From JAEUJM01 sp041908445 (GTDB lineage Bacteria > Actinomycetota > Acidimicrobiia > Acidimicrobiales > DATDAH01): a DNA stretch of 64,000 bases. Under the pieces are notes generated by a model, which was not told the DNA's origin, ran no database searches, and worked only from the letters and a program-made list of their open reading frames with translations. The DNA lies in assembly GCA_041908445.1 (NCBI GenBank), contig JAYRFK010000095.1, positions 14,509-78,508 on the forward strand, in the 5' to 3' direction. The position numbers were made by a program, and so were the translations under genes. How positions within the stretch are numbered: position 1 is the first letter of the stretch; each line of letters opens with the position of its first letter. This document shows positions 1 through 8,409 of this stretch, one piece after another.

Positions 1-1095
1 TCCCGCACCGCCCACGAGCTCGACCATCGCGAAGAGCGACCCGAGCACTCGGGGGTCGGCGGAGCGCTGGAGGAGGATGGTGCCGAGGCCGTAGAGCAGG
101 GCGGCGAGCAGGCCGAGGACGGGCAGGACGGCGATGGCGATCGGCAGGGTGGTGGCCATCGCCAGCAGCAGACACAGGGCCGCGGACAGGGCGAGGCCGA
201 TGGCCAGCCAGGGAGCCAGTCGGCCACGGCGCACGAGGAGCGCGGCGACGGTCGCGCTGACGAGGGCGCCGGCGCCGACGAGCGAGCCGAGGAGGCCCGG
301 CGCGCTCGCGCCGAGCCCGAGCTCTTCGAACGCGAGCACCACGAGCGCGACGTCGAGGAAGCCGATCACGGCACTCCGTGCGGCCACCACCGCGAGGACG
401 GCGATGGTGCGGGGACGGGTGCGCAGGGTCTCCATGGCGCCGGCCAGCACCGGGCCGGGCCGCCACGATGCTTCGTGGAAGGTCGTCGATCGCACGGCTC
501 CGCCCGCGGCGAGGCTCAGCGCGAGCGCGACGGCAACCAGCGCCGCGCACCCGGCCAGCGCTCCGGCCTCACCGCCCAGCGCGAGCAGGCCGGCGGCCAC
601 CAGGGGGCCGGCGAGCGCGCTGATCCCCTCCGCCTGGGACATCCACAGGTTGCCCCGGGTCAGCTCGGCGGTCGTGTGCACGACTCCTGGCAGCAGGACG
701 GCGCCGGTCGGCCGCAGGGTGCCGAGCGCGACCAACGACACGACGGTCGCCGCCACCACCGCACCCACCGGTGCATCCACGGACGCGAGCCATGCCGCGC
801 CGGCGAACCCGACGACCTGGACGGCGAGACCGGCGGCACGAAGGCGACGTGGGGGCCAGAGGCCGGCGAGCGCGGCGGCCACCGGCGCGCCGACGAGCTG
901 CGGCGCCAGGAGCGCGAGCGAGGCGAGACCCGTCGCCCTGGCGCCCGATCGCTCGAAGGCGTACACGAGCACGGCGATGACCGACGCCCACTCGGTGATG
1001 ACGACCAACAGGTGTGCGCCCACGAGGCGGACCAGGGCCCCGTTGCCGCGCCGCAGTGGGCGACCACCCTTCGATCCGTGCCTCGTCCCCACCAC
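1..1095 (-). CDS. MFS transporter, C-terminus cut by window edge
   Basis: The reading frame is open from a GTG at 1095 to base 1. The 365 visible residues are a run of hydrophobic segments separated by short Arg-rich loops, for example VGAHLLVVITEWASVIAVLV, ALVAVALALSLAAGG and AVLPVLGLLAALLYGLG. This is the look of a 12-helix major facilitator permease, of which about 50-80 C-terminal residues lie outside. A GGGGGGAG ribosome site precedes the GTG pair at 1095/1092. The substrate cannot be read from the sequence. Other frames here give Arg/Pro-rich shadow translations, so the hydrophobic frame is clearly the coding one. Confidence 0.7.
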   Translation of the reverse strand, partial: MVGTRHGSKGGRPLRRGNGALVRLVGAHLLVVITEWASVIAVLVYAFERSGARATGLASLALLAPQLVGAPVAAALAGLWPPRRLRAAGLAVQVVGFAGAAWLASVDAPVGAVVAATVVSLVALGTLRPTGAVLLPGVVHTTAELTRGNLWMSQAEGISALAGPLVAAGLLALGGEAGALAGCAALVAVALALSLAAGGAVRSTTFHEASWRPGPVLAGAMETLRTRPRTIAVLAVVAARSAVIGFLDVALVVLAFEELGLGASAPGLLGSLVGAGALVSATVAALLVRRGRLAPWLAIGLALSAALCLLLAMATTLPIAIAVLPVLGLLAALLYGLGTILLQRSADPRVLGSLFAMVELVGGAG

Positions 1096-1163
1096 GCTCC
1101 CCCCGTGCCGTGCCGCTTCCTAGCACGGTCGCGGTCGCGTCGTGGGCCCGGCGGCGGCCCGTC

Positions 1164-1802
1164 TCAGAACAGGGACTGGAAGAACTTGGCGATGGCGGCG
1201 CCGAGCGTGACGATGAGGGTGATCCCGCCGACGCCGATGGCGAACCCGATGGCGAGGACCACGACGTCGCCGAGGATCACGCCGAGGGCGACGCCGACCG
1301 CCCCCAAGGCCGGCAGGGTGTCGAGGCCCGAGAAGGGCGGGGCGAAGGCGGCGCCGACGGCGAACACGATGAAGATCAGGCCCAGCAGGCGGCGGACCCA
1401 CACGTGGTCGAACAGGCCGTCGCCCCGGTTGCGGGAGAACTTCTCGAACCACCGGATGCGCCGCATCATCCACGGCAGTGCCTTGTCGGTGGTCACGCCG
1501 CCGAGCTCGCGGTGCTTCCACCTCTCGGGGAGCCAGAGGCTGCGCCGACCGATCACCAGCTGGACGGCGATGATCACGGTGATCGCCTCGAACACGTGGG
1601 TGATGCCGCCCGTCGGGAGCGGGAGCGCGGGCAGGAACATGAGGAGCAGCACCGCCACGGCGAAGCTGCGCTCGCCGAAGGTGGCGTCGAGGGCGCCGAG
1701 CGTCTTGGGGCTGTCGGCCTCGAGCCAGTCCTTCAGCTGCTCGCTGAACGGGCGGGGGTCGACGGTGACGCCGTGCTCGTCGGGGGCGTCCGCCTGCTCC
1801 AT
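1164..1802 (-). CDS. ExoD family membrane protein
   Basis: A 212-residue protein with an acidic N-terminus, a motif SEQLKDWLEADSPKTLGAL, then several membrane segments (LLLMFLPALPLPTGGI, ITVIIAVQLVIG, LLGLIFIVFAVGAAFAPPF and a C-terminal hydrophobic pair). Length and the PALPLPTGG segment followed by GRRSLWLPE match the ExoD family, linked in rhizobia to exopolysaccharide and alkali tolerance; its biochemical role is not established. The ATG at 1802 has no ribosome site but a TAGAAC box ends 6 nt upstream, consistent with a leaderless start. Confidence 0.75.
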   Translation of the reverse strand: MEQADAPDEHGVTVDPRPFSEQLKDWLEADSPKTLGALDATFGERSFAVAVLLLMFLPALPLPTGGITHVFEAITVIIAVQLVIGRRSLWLPERWKHRELGGVTTDKALPWMMRRIRWFEKFSRNRGDGLFDHVWVRRLLGLIFIVFAVGAAFAPPFSGLDTLPALGAVGVALGVILGDVVVLAIGFAIGVGGITLIVTLGAAIAKFFQSLF

Positions 1803-1854
1803 CGGCCCGTTCTACCCGTTGCCGGGTCGGGCTGCTCCGGGGGTCGGCCGCGGT

Positions 1855-3774
1855 TCAGGTGAAGACGTAGTCGTCGGGGTCGAGGTGGCGGGTCCAGCGC
1901 CAGAAGTCGACGAGGCGCCAGGGGCTGAGGCCGTGCACCTCGCCTTCTGCGTTCTTGTAGAAGTTGTGCTCGATGTGCGGCGAGGCCCAGACGGTCATGC
2001 GCAGCGCCGCCTGGCAGCGCTCATACCACTCCTCCTCCTTGTCGCGGCGAGGCTCCATGGCCGCCGCCGGCCCGCGCTCGGCGAGCTCCTCGAGGCACTG
2101 GAGGATGTAGCGGACCTCGCACTCCGAGTGGAAGATCAGGCTGCCGCCGCTGGCCAGGTTCGTGCCCGGGCCGTAGCAGAGGAAGAAGTTGGGGAAGTCG
2201 GGCACGGTCATGCCCAGGTACGCGCGTGGCCGGATGCCCCAGCGCTCGCGGAGGTCGGCGCCGCCGCGGCCGACGATGTGCATCGGCAGGAGCATGTCGT
2301 TGGCCCGGAACCCCGTCGCCCAGACGATCACGTCGGCCTCGTGCAACACCGCGTCGCTGTCCACGACGCCGTCGGCCTCGAGGTGGTCGACGCCGGCGCG
2401 GACGAGCTCGACGTTCGGCTTGCACAGCGCCTTGAGCCAGCTGCCGTTGTCCTGCAGGGTGCGCTTGCCGGTGGGCGGGTAGTCGGGGACGCACTTCTCG
2501 ACGAGGTCGGGCCGGCCCTCGAGCTGGCTCGTGATCCAGTCGGTGAACATCACCCGGGTGAGGTCGTTGATCTCGCTGACCGCGGTCTCCTGGTGCTCCC
2601 AGGTGGGGTCGACCTGTGCGGTGAGCAGGCCCTTGTCGCAGCCCGGCCAGAAGATGAGGAAGCGGAACCAACGGCCGTAGAAGGGCAGGTGCCGCACCGC
2701 CCACTGCACGCCCGGGCCGGCCGGCTCGTGGTAGTTCGGGTTCGGGAACATCCACTGGGCGGTGCGCTGGATCACCGTCAGGTGGGCGACCTGGTCGGCG
2801 ATGGCCGGGACCAGCTGGAAGCCGGTGGCGCCGGCGCCCACCACGACGACCCGCTTGCCGGTGAGGTCGACCGTCTCGTCCCAGCGGGCGGTGTGGAAGG
2901 ACGGGCCGTCGAACGTGCCGGGCACGTCGGGCAGGTTGGGTCGGTTCAGCTGGCCCACGGCGCTGATGACGGCGCGGGCGGCGAGGGTCTCGCCGCTGTC
3001 GAGCTCGACCGTCCAGGTCGCGGTGCCCTCGTCCCACGTGGCGCCGGTGACCTCGGTGCCCCAGCGCACGTGCTGGTCGACGCCGTGGCGCTCCATGACC
3101 CGCTGGAAGTAGGCCTGCAGCTCGGGCTGCTGGGCGAAGAACTCGGTCCAGTGGTCGGCGGGCTCGAAGCTGTAGCAGTAGAAGTGGTTGCCCACGTCGA
3201 CGCGCGCGCCGGGGTAGCGGTTCTCCCACCAGGTGCCGCCGACGCCCTCGTTCTTCTCGACCACGACGTAGGGGAAGCCCGCCTCCTGCAGCCGGATGGC
3301 GGCGAGCAGGCCGGACATGCCGCAGCCGATGATCACGACCGGCAGCGTGGCGGCGGCCTCCGGGTCGGGCGGCTCGGTGGCGCGGGCGTCGCCGCCGTCG
3401 AGCTCCATCTCCTCGAGGAGCATCTCGACGTACTCGTCGGGCACCTCCTCGCAGACGAGCCAGTCCATCATCCGGTGGACGAGCTCCCGACTGGGCGGCT
3501 CGGGCTCGGGACAGCCCCGGTCCCGCCAGTCGCGGATGACGTCGAGGGCGAGGGCCCGGGCCGCGGCCTGGTCCTCCTCGCTCATGTAGCCCTGGTACTC
3601 GTTGAGGAACAGGCCCTGGGGGCGCAGCGGCCCGTCGAGGATCGAGGCGTCGCCGCTCATGTGGATGCACGAGAGCAGCAGGGTCGGGACCGAGACGTCC
3701 TCGAGGAGCGCGGCGAGCTCGTCGTCGCTCACGTCCTCGGCGGTGAAGGGGAGGCCGGCGTGGGGATTGCGCAC
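1855..3774 (-). CDS. Flavin-containing (Baeyer-Villiger-type) monooxygenase
   Basis: A 639-residue NADPH/FAD monooxygenase. Residues 1-130 are an acidic helical extension. The FAD Rossmann motif VIIGCGMSGLLAA is near residue 147, the BVMO fingerprint F-x-G-x-x-x-H-x-x-x-W appears as FDGPSFHTARW near 287, and the NADPH motif VVVGAGATG follows near 305. The family inserts one oxygen atom next to a ketone carbonyl to form esters or lactones; the substrate is unknown, though nearby lipid and steroid genes make a cyclic ketone plausible. The GTG start at 3774 has no ribosome site; a TACCGT box at 3782-3787 (minus strand) lies 7 nt upstream, so the mRNA is probably leaderless. Confidence 0.88.
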   Translation of the reverse strand: MRNPHAGLPFTAEDVSDDELAALLEDVSVPTLLLSCIHMSGDASILDGPLRPQGLFLNEYQGYMSEEDQAAARALALDVIRDWRDRGCPEPEPPSRELVHRMMDWLVCEEVPDEYVEMLLEEMELDGGDARATEPPDPEAAATLPVVIIGCGMSGLLAAIRLQEAGFPYVVVEKNEGVGGTWWENRYPGARVDVGNHFYCYSFEPADHWTEFFAQQPELQAYFQRVMERHGVDQHVRWGTEVTGATWDEGTATWTVELDSGETLAARAVISAVGQLNRPNLPDVPGTFDGPSFHTARWDETVDLTGKRVVVVGAGATGFQLVPAIADQVAHLTVIQRTAQWMFPNPNYHEPAGPGVQWAVRHLPFYGRWFRFLIFWPGCDKGLLTAQVDPTWEHQETAVSEINDLTRVMFTDWITSQLEGRPDLVEKCVPDYPPTGKRTLQDNGSWLKALCKPNVELVRAGVDHLEADGVVDSDAVLHEADVIVWATGFRANDMLLPMHIVGRGGADLRERWGIRPRAYLGMTVPDFPNFFLCYGPGTNLASGGSLIFHSECEVRYILQCLEELAERGPAAAMEPRRDKEEEWYERCQAALRMTVWASPHIEHNFYKNAEGEVHGLSPWRLVDFWRWTRHLDPDDYVFT

Positions 3775-3818
3775 GGCGGCGACGGTAATCCGGCGGCGCC
3801 CACCCCCGTTCCGCGGTT

Positions 3819-3862
3819 CTGGCTCCCGATTCGATCGCCAGGGCGATCGAATCGGGAGCCAG
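3819..3862. terminator. Perfect 21-bp-arm palindrome
   Basis: Arms 3819-3839 and 3842-3862 are perfect reverse complements around a 2-nt AG centre. The element lies 28 nt beyond the stop codon of the minus-strand cupredoxin gene and before the monooxygenase start, so it can end the copper-oxidase transcript. It has no T-tract. It could instead be a protein-binding palindrome, since a 2-nt loop is too tight for an RNA hairpin without opening inner pairs. Confidence 0.6.
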
Positions 3863-3889
3863 TTCCCGCTGTGGCGGCCGAGCGGGCGC

Positions 3890-4411
3890 TCAGCCGACGG
3901 TGAGCGTGCCCTTCATGCCGGCGTCGGCGTGGCCGGCGACCTGGCAGGTCATCTCGTAGGACCCGTCGGCGAGTCCGGTGAGGTCGAGCTCCGCGGTGCC
4001 GCCGGCGGGGATCATCTCGGACGTCTGGCCGTCGACGCTCAGGTTGTGGTCGACGGTGCCCGCGTTGGTGATGGTCACGACCCCGCCGCCCGCAGGCAGC
4101 GTGAGGTCACTCGGCTCGATCGCGAACTCGGTGAGGTCGACCGAGGCGCCGGCGGCGCTGGCGGTGGCGGCGGCACCGCCGCCCCCGCCGTCGTTCTCGC
4201 TGACCGCGCGGGCGGCGAGACCGACCGCGAACACCGCGGTGGCGAAGGCGAGCGCGGCCACGACGATCGCGCCGAGCGCCAGCGTCTCGGCGTTGAGCCC
4301 GGGGTTCTTCTTCGCGGGCCGCCGGTCCGCGGCCGTCGTCGACGTGGTGGCGTCGGTGGGGGCGGCGTCCGCGGAGGCGCCGTCGGTGGAGGGTGCTTCG
4401 GTGGTGGTCAT
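3890..4411 (-). CDS. Membrane-anchored cupredoxin
   Basis: A 173-residue protein: a Thr/Ala-rich cytoplasmic tail, one membrane helix (about 46-68, GAIVVAALAFATAVFAVGLA), a Gly/Ala linker, then a C-terminal cupredoxin fold from about residue 92. Type-1 copper ligands are visible as the His of VDHNLSV and the Cys, His and Met of TCQVAGHADAGMKG. It probably carries electrons on the outer membrane face to or from the multicopper oxidase encoded 8 nt upstream in the same operon. AGGAG sits just before the ATG at 4411. A longer in-frame extension upstream is only a shadow of the oxidase gene. Confidence 0.85.
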   Translation of the reverse strand: MTTTEAPSTDGASADAAPTDATTSTTAADRRPAKKNPGLNAETLALGAIVVAALAFATAVFAVGLAARAVSENDGGGGGAAATASAAGASVDLTEFAIEPSDLTLPAGGGVVTITNAGTVDHNLSVDGQTSEMIPAGGTAELDLTGLADGSYEMTCQVAGHADAGMKGTLTVG

Positions 4412-4419
4412 GTGGGCTC

Positions 4420-5523
4420 CTACTGGACGATGAAGGCGGTGACCATGCCGAACATGCCCTCGGGCGCCTCGGCGTGGCTGAGGATGTGGCAGTGGAAGGC
4501 CCACACGCCGGGGTTGTCGGCCGTGACGATGACGTCCCAGCGATCTCCGGGGGCGACCCAGACGGTGTCGCACTTGTAGGGCTGCGGCAGGGGGTAGCCG
4601 TCCTTGGCGAAGACCTCGAAGGGCATGCCGTGCAGGTGGATCGGGTGGCCCATCAGGCCCTCGTTCATGAACCGGAAGCGGACCCGATCGCCCGGGGCGG
4701 CGACGTACGCCGACGTGGCCGGGAAGCCCTTGCCGTTGATGGTGAAGCCGCCGAGCACGTCGTTCAGGATGTAGAGGTAGTCGTGGTCGTAGTCGGGCTC
4801 GTCGCTGCGGTTGGCGGGCTCCACGATGAACGCGCCGAGCATCCCCTTGCCGACCTGCTCGGCGGCCATGTGGTGCGAGTGGTACATGTGCGAGCCGAAC
4901 GGCCCGGGCGTGAACTCGTAGGTGAACTCCTCGCCCGGCTTGATCGGGGGCTGGGTCACGTAGGCGACGCCGTCCTGGTCGTTGGGCACGTTCTGGCCGT
5001 GCCAGTGGACGGACGTGCTCTGCTCGAGCTCGTTCTTGACCTTGATGCGCACCGGCTCGCCCTCGACGACGCGGATGGTCGGGCCGGGGACGATGCCGTT
5101 GTAGGTGAAGGCCTCGAGGGTCTGGTCGGGCGTCACCTGCCACTGCACGTTCTTGCAGGTGAGCTCGAAGACCCGCACGCCGTCCACCATGCGGTACTCG
5201 AGGTCGGTGGCGCCGACGCCCTCGGTGATCGGGGACTCGGCGTTGGCGAGGAACTGGTTGACCTTCTCCTCGGACGAGGCGTCCATCTCGTCGTTCGTCA
5301 TCGTCGCGCTCGACGCCGAGCCCGAATGGGACATGTCGGCCATGTCCGACGAGCCGGATGAACCGCTGGACGAACTGGTGCCGATGGTCTCGGGCCAGGC
5401 GGCCGCGGCGGTGGCGCCGACCAGGGCCGCGCCGCCGATGCCGCCGGCGACCAGGCCCAGGAAGACCCGGCGGTCGACCCCTTCCGGCTCCCGTTCGTTC
5501 TCGTTCTCGCTCATTCGGGTCAC
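4420..5523 (-). CDS. Two-domain multicopper oxidase, Tat-exported
   Basis: A 367-residue copper oxidase. The N-terminus has a twin-arginine signal (DRRVFLGLVAGGIGGAA) and a Ser/Met/Asp-rich spacer. All four HxH copper motifs of laccase-type oxidases are present: HWHG (about 170), YHSHH (212), IHLHG (294) and FHCHILSHAEAPEGMFGM (346), the last also giving the type-1 Cys, His and Met. At this length only two cupredoxin domains fit, as in two-domain laccases that work as trimers, rather than nitrite reductases, which lack the complete set. It oxidises an unknown donor with oxygen outside the membrane. GTG 5523 has AGGA only 3 nt away and ATG 5514 has it 12 nt away, so the start is uncertain. Confidence 0.85.
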   Translation of the reverse strand: MTRMSENENEREPEGVDRRVFLGLVAGGIGGAALVGATAAAAWPETIGTSSSSGSSGSSDMADMSHSGSASSATMTNDEMDASSEEKVNQFLANAESPITEGVGATDLEYRMVDGVRVFELTCKNVQWQVTPDQTLEAFTYNGIVPGPTIRVVEGEPVRIKVKNELEQSTSVHWHGQNVPNDQDGVAYVTQPPIKPGEEFTYEFTPGPFGSHMYHSHHMAAEQVGKGMLGAFIVEPANRSDEPDYDHDYLYILNDVLGGFTINGKGFPATSAYVAAPGDRVRFRFMNEGLMGHPIHLHGMPFEVFAKDGYPLPQPYKCDTVWVAPGDRWDVIVTADNPGVWAFHCHILSHAEAPEGMFGMVTAFIVQ

Positions 5524-5716
5524 TCGTCCTTCCGCGTGTTGGCGTGCCGGCCCACGATGCAGGCGGAAATTCGCGACGCCTAGGGCCGACCGGCGGCGCG
5601 ACCCGGGACTTCCGTCACATTCTCGACAGCCGCCGGGTCACGCCGGCGACCGGTCAGCCGAGGGTCAGCGGCAGCGAGACCACGCCGCGGAAAGGGTCCT
5701 CCGTCCATGTCACGTC

Positions 5717-5724
5717 GCCGGCGG
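5717..5724 (+). repeat. Left inverted repeat at P450 inversion junction
   Basis: GCCGGCGG here and CCGCCGGC at 6144-6151 are reverse complements, and they sit exactly where the P450 fragments change strand. Short repeats like this are common by chance in GC-rich DNA; it is the position that makes the pair notable. Confidence 0.55.
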
Positions 5725-6143
5725 GGACCGCGAGGCGCAGACCCGGCTGGGCCGTGGGGAGGTCACGACGTGCTCACCGATCCCAACGGGCAGGTCCTCT
5801 GGTTCCTCGCCGCCGACGACGCCGAGGAGCTGCTCACCTCGCCCGCCATCGGCAGCGCGGTCGCCATGGCCGTGCTCGCCCTGTCCGGTGTCCACGACAG
5901 CCCGCTGCACGACCTCTGGTCGGTGCTGATGTTCGGGAAGGACGGCCAGGACCACCAGCGGCTGCGGCGGACGGTCAACCGCCGCCTCACACCCAAGGCG
6001 GTCGGGGCGCTGCGCCCCGGAGCAGAGGCCGACAGCGCCGAGCTGCTCGCGACGTGGCCGGACGAGGGGACGGTGGACCTGTGGGACGCCTACGCCTTCC
6101 CGCTCGTCGCCCGCACCGCCTGCCGCCTCGTGGGCGTGCCGGG

Positions 6144-6151
6144 CCGCCGGC
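6144..6151 (-). repeat. Right inverted repeat at P450 inversion junction
   Basis: CCGCCGGC lies inside the small palindrome GGGCCGCCGGCCC and matches the left-junction repeat at 5717-5724 in inverted orientation. The P450 N-terminal piece on the minus strand ends here and the plus-strand piece stops making P450-like protein here. Confidence 0.55.
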
Positions 6152-6333
6152 CCGAGCCTCGGCCACCGCGGCCATGCGCCCCAGCGGATCCCCCGCGAAG
6201 GCCCCCGTGTCCACCACGTGCGGTGTGCGGTCGTCGCCCATGACCTCGCCCCCTGCCGCCCTGCGCGTCGGCGGCGCCGTCGACAGGTGAACGGTACGCC
6301 CGCCGGCGGGCGCGTGCTCGTGGGTGTCCTGCG

Positions 6334-7189
6334 TCAGCCGGCGGGGATTCGGCGGAACAGACACTGTCCGGTGCCCGACGCCACGAGGTGGCGGTCCTCG
6401 GACCAGAGGGTCGAGCGCAACGGGAGGAGCCCGTCGGTGGCGAGGGGGGCCTCGCCGACGACCAGCAACCACGGCTCGGCGGGGACCAGGCGGTGGAACG
6501 CCACGTAGAGGTCGAGGCTCGGGGCGACCCACGGCGGTTGCCCCTCCGGCCACTCGTGGGCGTGGCGCCGGATGGCGGCCGGCCAGCTCGGCAGGTCGGT
6601 GAGCACCAGGTAGCGGCCGACGTCGGTCCACGGGTCGTCGAAGGTCGAGCGGGGCTCGAACCGCAGCCAACTGCGCCAGCGCGGGTCGAGCGGGCCGTCG
6701 GGCGGCCAGGCGGGGTGGAGGTCCAGGCTCCGGCCGTCGAAGTTGGACCAGAACGGGAAGGTCGGTGGGGGCGTCACGCCTGCGAGGGGCGTACTGCTCG
6801 TCACGGGTGGGCACGTCGTGGGGCCCGGCCACGTCGGGGGCCTCGGCCTCGTCGTGCTCGAGCCCCTCGTCCGTGGCGACGACGGAGACGGTGGCGTCGA
6901 GGACCGGGCGGTCGCCCTGGATCATGGTCACGCGCAGCGTCTCTGCCGAGCGGCCGCGGCGGACCACGTCGACGTGCAGGTCGACCGGCTCGAAGCGGGC
7001 CACGCCCAGGTAGTGGCAGAAGAAGCTCGCGGGTCGGGGGTGGGTGGCCTCGGCGCCCGCCGCCCGCGCCGCGACGGCGGCGACGTAGCCGCCCATCGGC
7101 CCCCAGATCTCCCAGTCCCGGTGCAGGACCGCCCGGTAGCGCCCCTCCCCGACCCGCTCGACCGCGGTCTGCTCCCCGAAGTCCCCCAT
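6334..7189 (-). pseudogene. Acyl-CoA thioesterase-like gene with frameshift
   Basis: The first half from ATG 7189 (MGDFGEQTAVERVGEGRYRA, then DWEIWGPMGGYVAAVAARAA and ASFFCHYLGVARFEPVDLHV) and the second half to the stop at 6334 (TFPFWSNFDGR, then LYVAFHRLVPAEPWLLVV) together look like one 285-residue TesB-like double-hotdog thioesterase. They are in different frames; the switch falls between about 6765 and 6800, next to a run of C residues. Either the gene is broken or the sequence has a one-base error. Both halves keep normal codon bias, so any mutation is recent. The family hydrolyses acyl-CoA thioesters. Confidence 0.7.
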
Positions 7190-7252
7190 GTCGCCATCGT
7201 CGCAGGCGGCCGGGTGGCGAGCCCCCGGTTTCCTGCCGCTACCGTCGCGGCC

Positions 7253-7723
7253 ATGAGCGAGACCGAGCCCATCGTCGGGGTGATCGAGCGCTGGCACGCG
7301 CACCTGCGGGGCGAGCTGCCGGGCGGGCTCGACGAGCTGCTGCACGACGACGTCGTCTTCTACTCGCCGATCGTGTTCACGCCGCAGGAGGGCAAGGCGA
7401 TCACGGCGCTCTACCTCCAGGCCGCAGGCCAGGCTCTGCCCGGCGAGGGCGGCGGCACGGTCGACGGCGGCTCGGTCTCCGGGGAGGGCGCCGACGAGCG
7501 TCCGGCCGGTGCCTTCCGCTACACGAAGAAGGTGCTGAGCGGCGACACCGCCGTGCTCGAGTTCGAGACGACCGTCGAGGGCAAGTACGTCAACGGCGTC
7601 GACATCATCCGCTGCGACGCCGACGGCAAGATCGTCGAGTTCCGGGTGATGATCCGCCCCCTCCAGGCGGTCAACGCCGTCCACCAGCAGATGGCCGCCA
7701 CCCTCGAGCGCCTCCAGGGCTGA
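7253..7723 (+). CDS. SnoaL-like NTF2-fold protein
   Basis: A 156-residue protein with the NTF2/SnoaL pattern: an N-terminal helix (VGVIERWHAHLRGELPG), then LDELLHDDVVFYSPIVFTPQ and a C-terminal sheet (VDIIRCDADGKIVEFRVMIR). Many such proteins are small hydrolases, isomerases or cyclases acting on hydrophobic substrates, and in actinobacteria they often sit among lipid-degradation genes; no activity can be assigned here. It is divergent from the broken thioesterase. The ATG follows a TACCGT box at 7240-7245 by 7 nt with no ribosome site. Confidence 0.75.
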   Translation: MSETEPIVGVIERWHAHLRGELPGGLDELLHDDVVFYSPIVFTPQEGKAITALYLQAAGQALPGEGGGTVDGGSVSGEGADERPAGAFRYTKKVLSGDTAVLEFETTVEGKYVNGVDIIRCDADGKIVEFRVMIRPLQAVNAVHQQMAATLERLQG

Positions 7724-7911
7724 CGGCAGGGGCGAGCCCCGCGCTCGCGGGCCCGCCGGCCCGAGGAGGCCCAGCCGCCGGGTGCGCGGGCGGTTCGAGG
7801 AGCCGCCGCCGCACGGCAGCGCGGGTCGAGGCGCACGTCAGGACCTTGGGCCCTGGGTGTCGGCCGCCGGCGGCGCGACGGTCGGAGGTGGGCGAGAGGA
7901 GGACCGGCGCC

Positions 7912-8409
7912 ATGTGCTGGGCTCTGGAATTCGCGCAGGTGTACCACAACCCGAACAGCCTCGAAGGCAACGGGCTCTGGATCCTCCTCGGCGTGGTGGG
8001 GGCCTTCCTGGTGCTGGGGACCGCCCTCGGGCTGATCCGCTCCTGGCGCGCCGACCGGACGGTGGCGCGCGGCCGCCGACAGCGCGTGGAAGCCACCGCC
8101 GCTCGCCGAGCGGCGGCCCAGGCACGGGTGGTCGACGAGTTGGGCGTCGAGATCGACACGGCGCCGGCGGGCGAGCCCGGCGTCCTCATCGCCGCGGTGG
8201 AGCCCGACTCACCGGCCGACGAGGCGGGACTCCAGGCCGGTGACCTGCTCACCCACCTCGACGGCGCGGCGGTGACGGACGGCTCGGAGCTGCGGCGCCG
8301 GACCCGGGCCGCCGTCGGCCGTGCCGCGACGGTCCGGGTGCTCCGAGGCCGACGGCCCTGGAGCACGGCCGTCCTCTTGTCACCCGGGCGACCGGCGGGC
8401 GCGAGATGA
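7912..8409 (+). CDS. Membrane-anchored PDZ-domain protein
   Basis: A 165-residue protein with one N-terminal membrane helix (LWILLGVVGAFLVLGTALGLI, about 22-42), an Arg/Ala-rich helix, and a PDZ domain at about 75-160 (IAAVEPDSPADEAGLQAGDLL, then the RVLRGR strand). PDZ domains of this GLQAGD type bind C-terminal peptides and usually accompany proteases; no protease domain is present, so it may be an adaptor. AGGAGG lies 10 nt before the ATG. Its stop overlaps the next gene by ATGA, which implies translational coupling. Confidence 0.72.
   Translation: MCWALEFAQVYHNPNSLEGNGLWILLGVVGAFLVLGTALGLIRSWRADRTVARGRRQRVEATAARRAAAQARVVDELGVEIDTAPAGEPGVLIAAVEPDSPADEAGLQAGDLLTHLDGAAVTDGSELRRRTRAAVGRAATVRVLRGRRPWSTAVLLSPGRPAGAR

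Larger units (their letters stand above)
5654..6241 (-). pseudogene. Cytochrome P450 remnant with inverted internal segment
   Basis: Three collinear pieces of one P450 remain. Piece A, minus strand from ATG 6241 with GGGGCGAGG upstream, encodes an N-terminus (MGDDRTPHVVDTGAF, then DPLGRMAAVAEARAGG). Piece B, now on the plus strand from 5717 to 6151, continues it: GGDREAQTRLG, FLAADDAEELLTSPAIG, the C-helix-like GKDGQDHQRLRRTVNRRLTP and VARTACRLVGVP. Piece C, minus strand at 5654-5722, is the C-terminus (DVTWTEDPFRGVVSLPLTLG, then stop). Flipping 5717-6151 restores A-B order, but the I-helix and haem Cys region between B and C is gone, so about half of a normal 400-residue protein is deleted. 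The flipped segment is bordered by GCCGGCGG and its reverse complement. Confidence 0.78.

Noticed and set aside
134..3903. Long Arg-, Ala- or Gly-rich open frames opposite the ExoD, monooxygenase and MFS genes
   Set aside because: They mirror real genes in another frame or strand, have shadow-type composition and no domain pattern. High GC removes stop codons from antisense frames.
4420..5523. Copper nitrite reductase
   Set aside because: All four HxH laccase motifs are present; nitrite reductases have a different ligand set.
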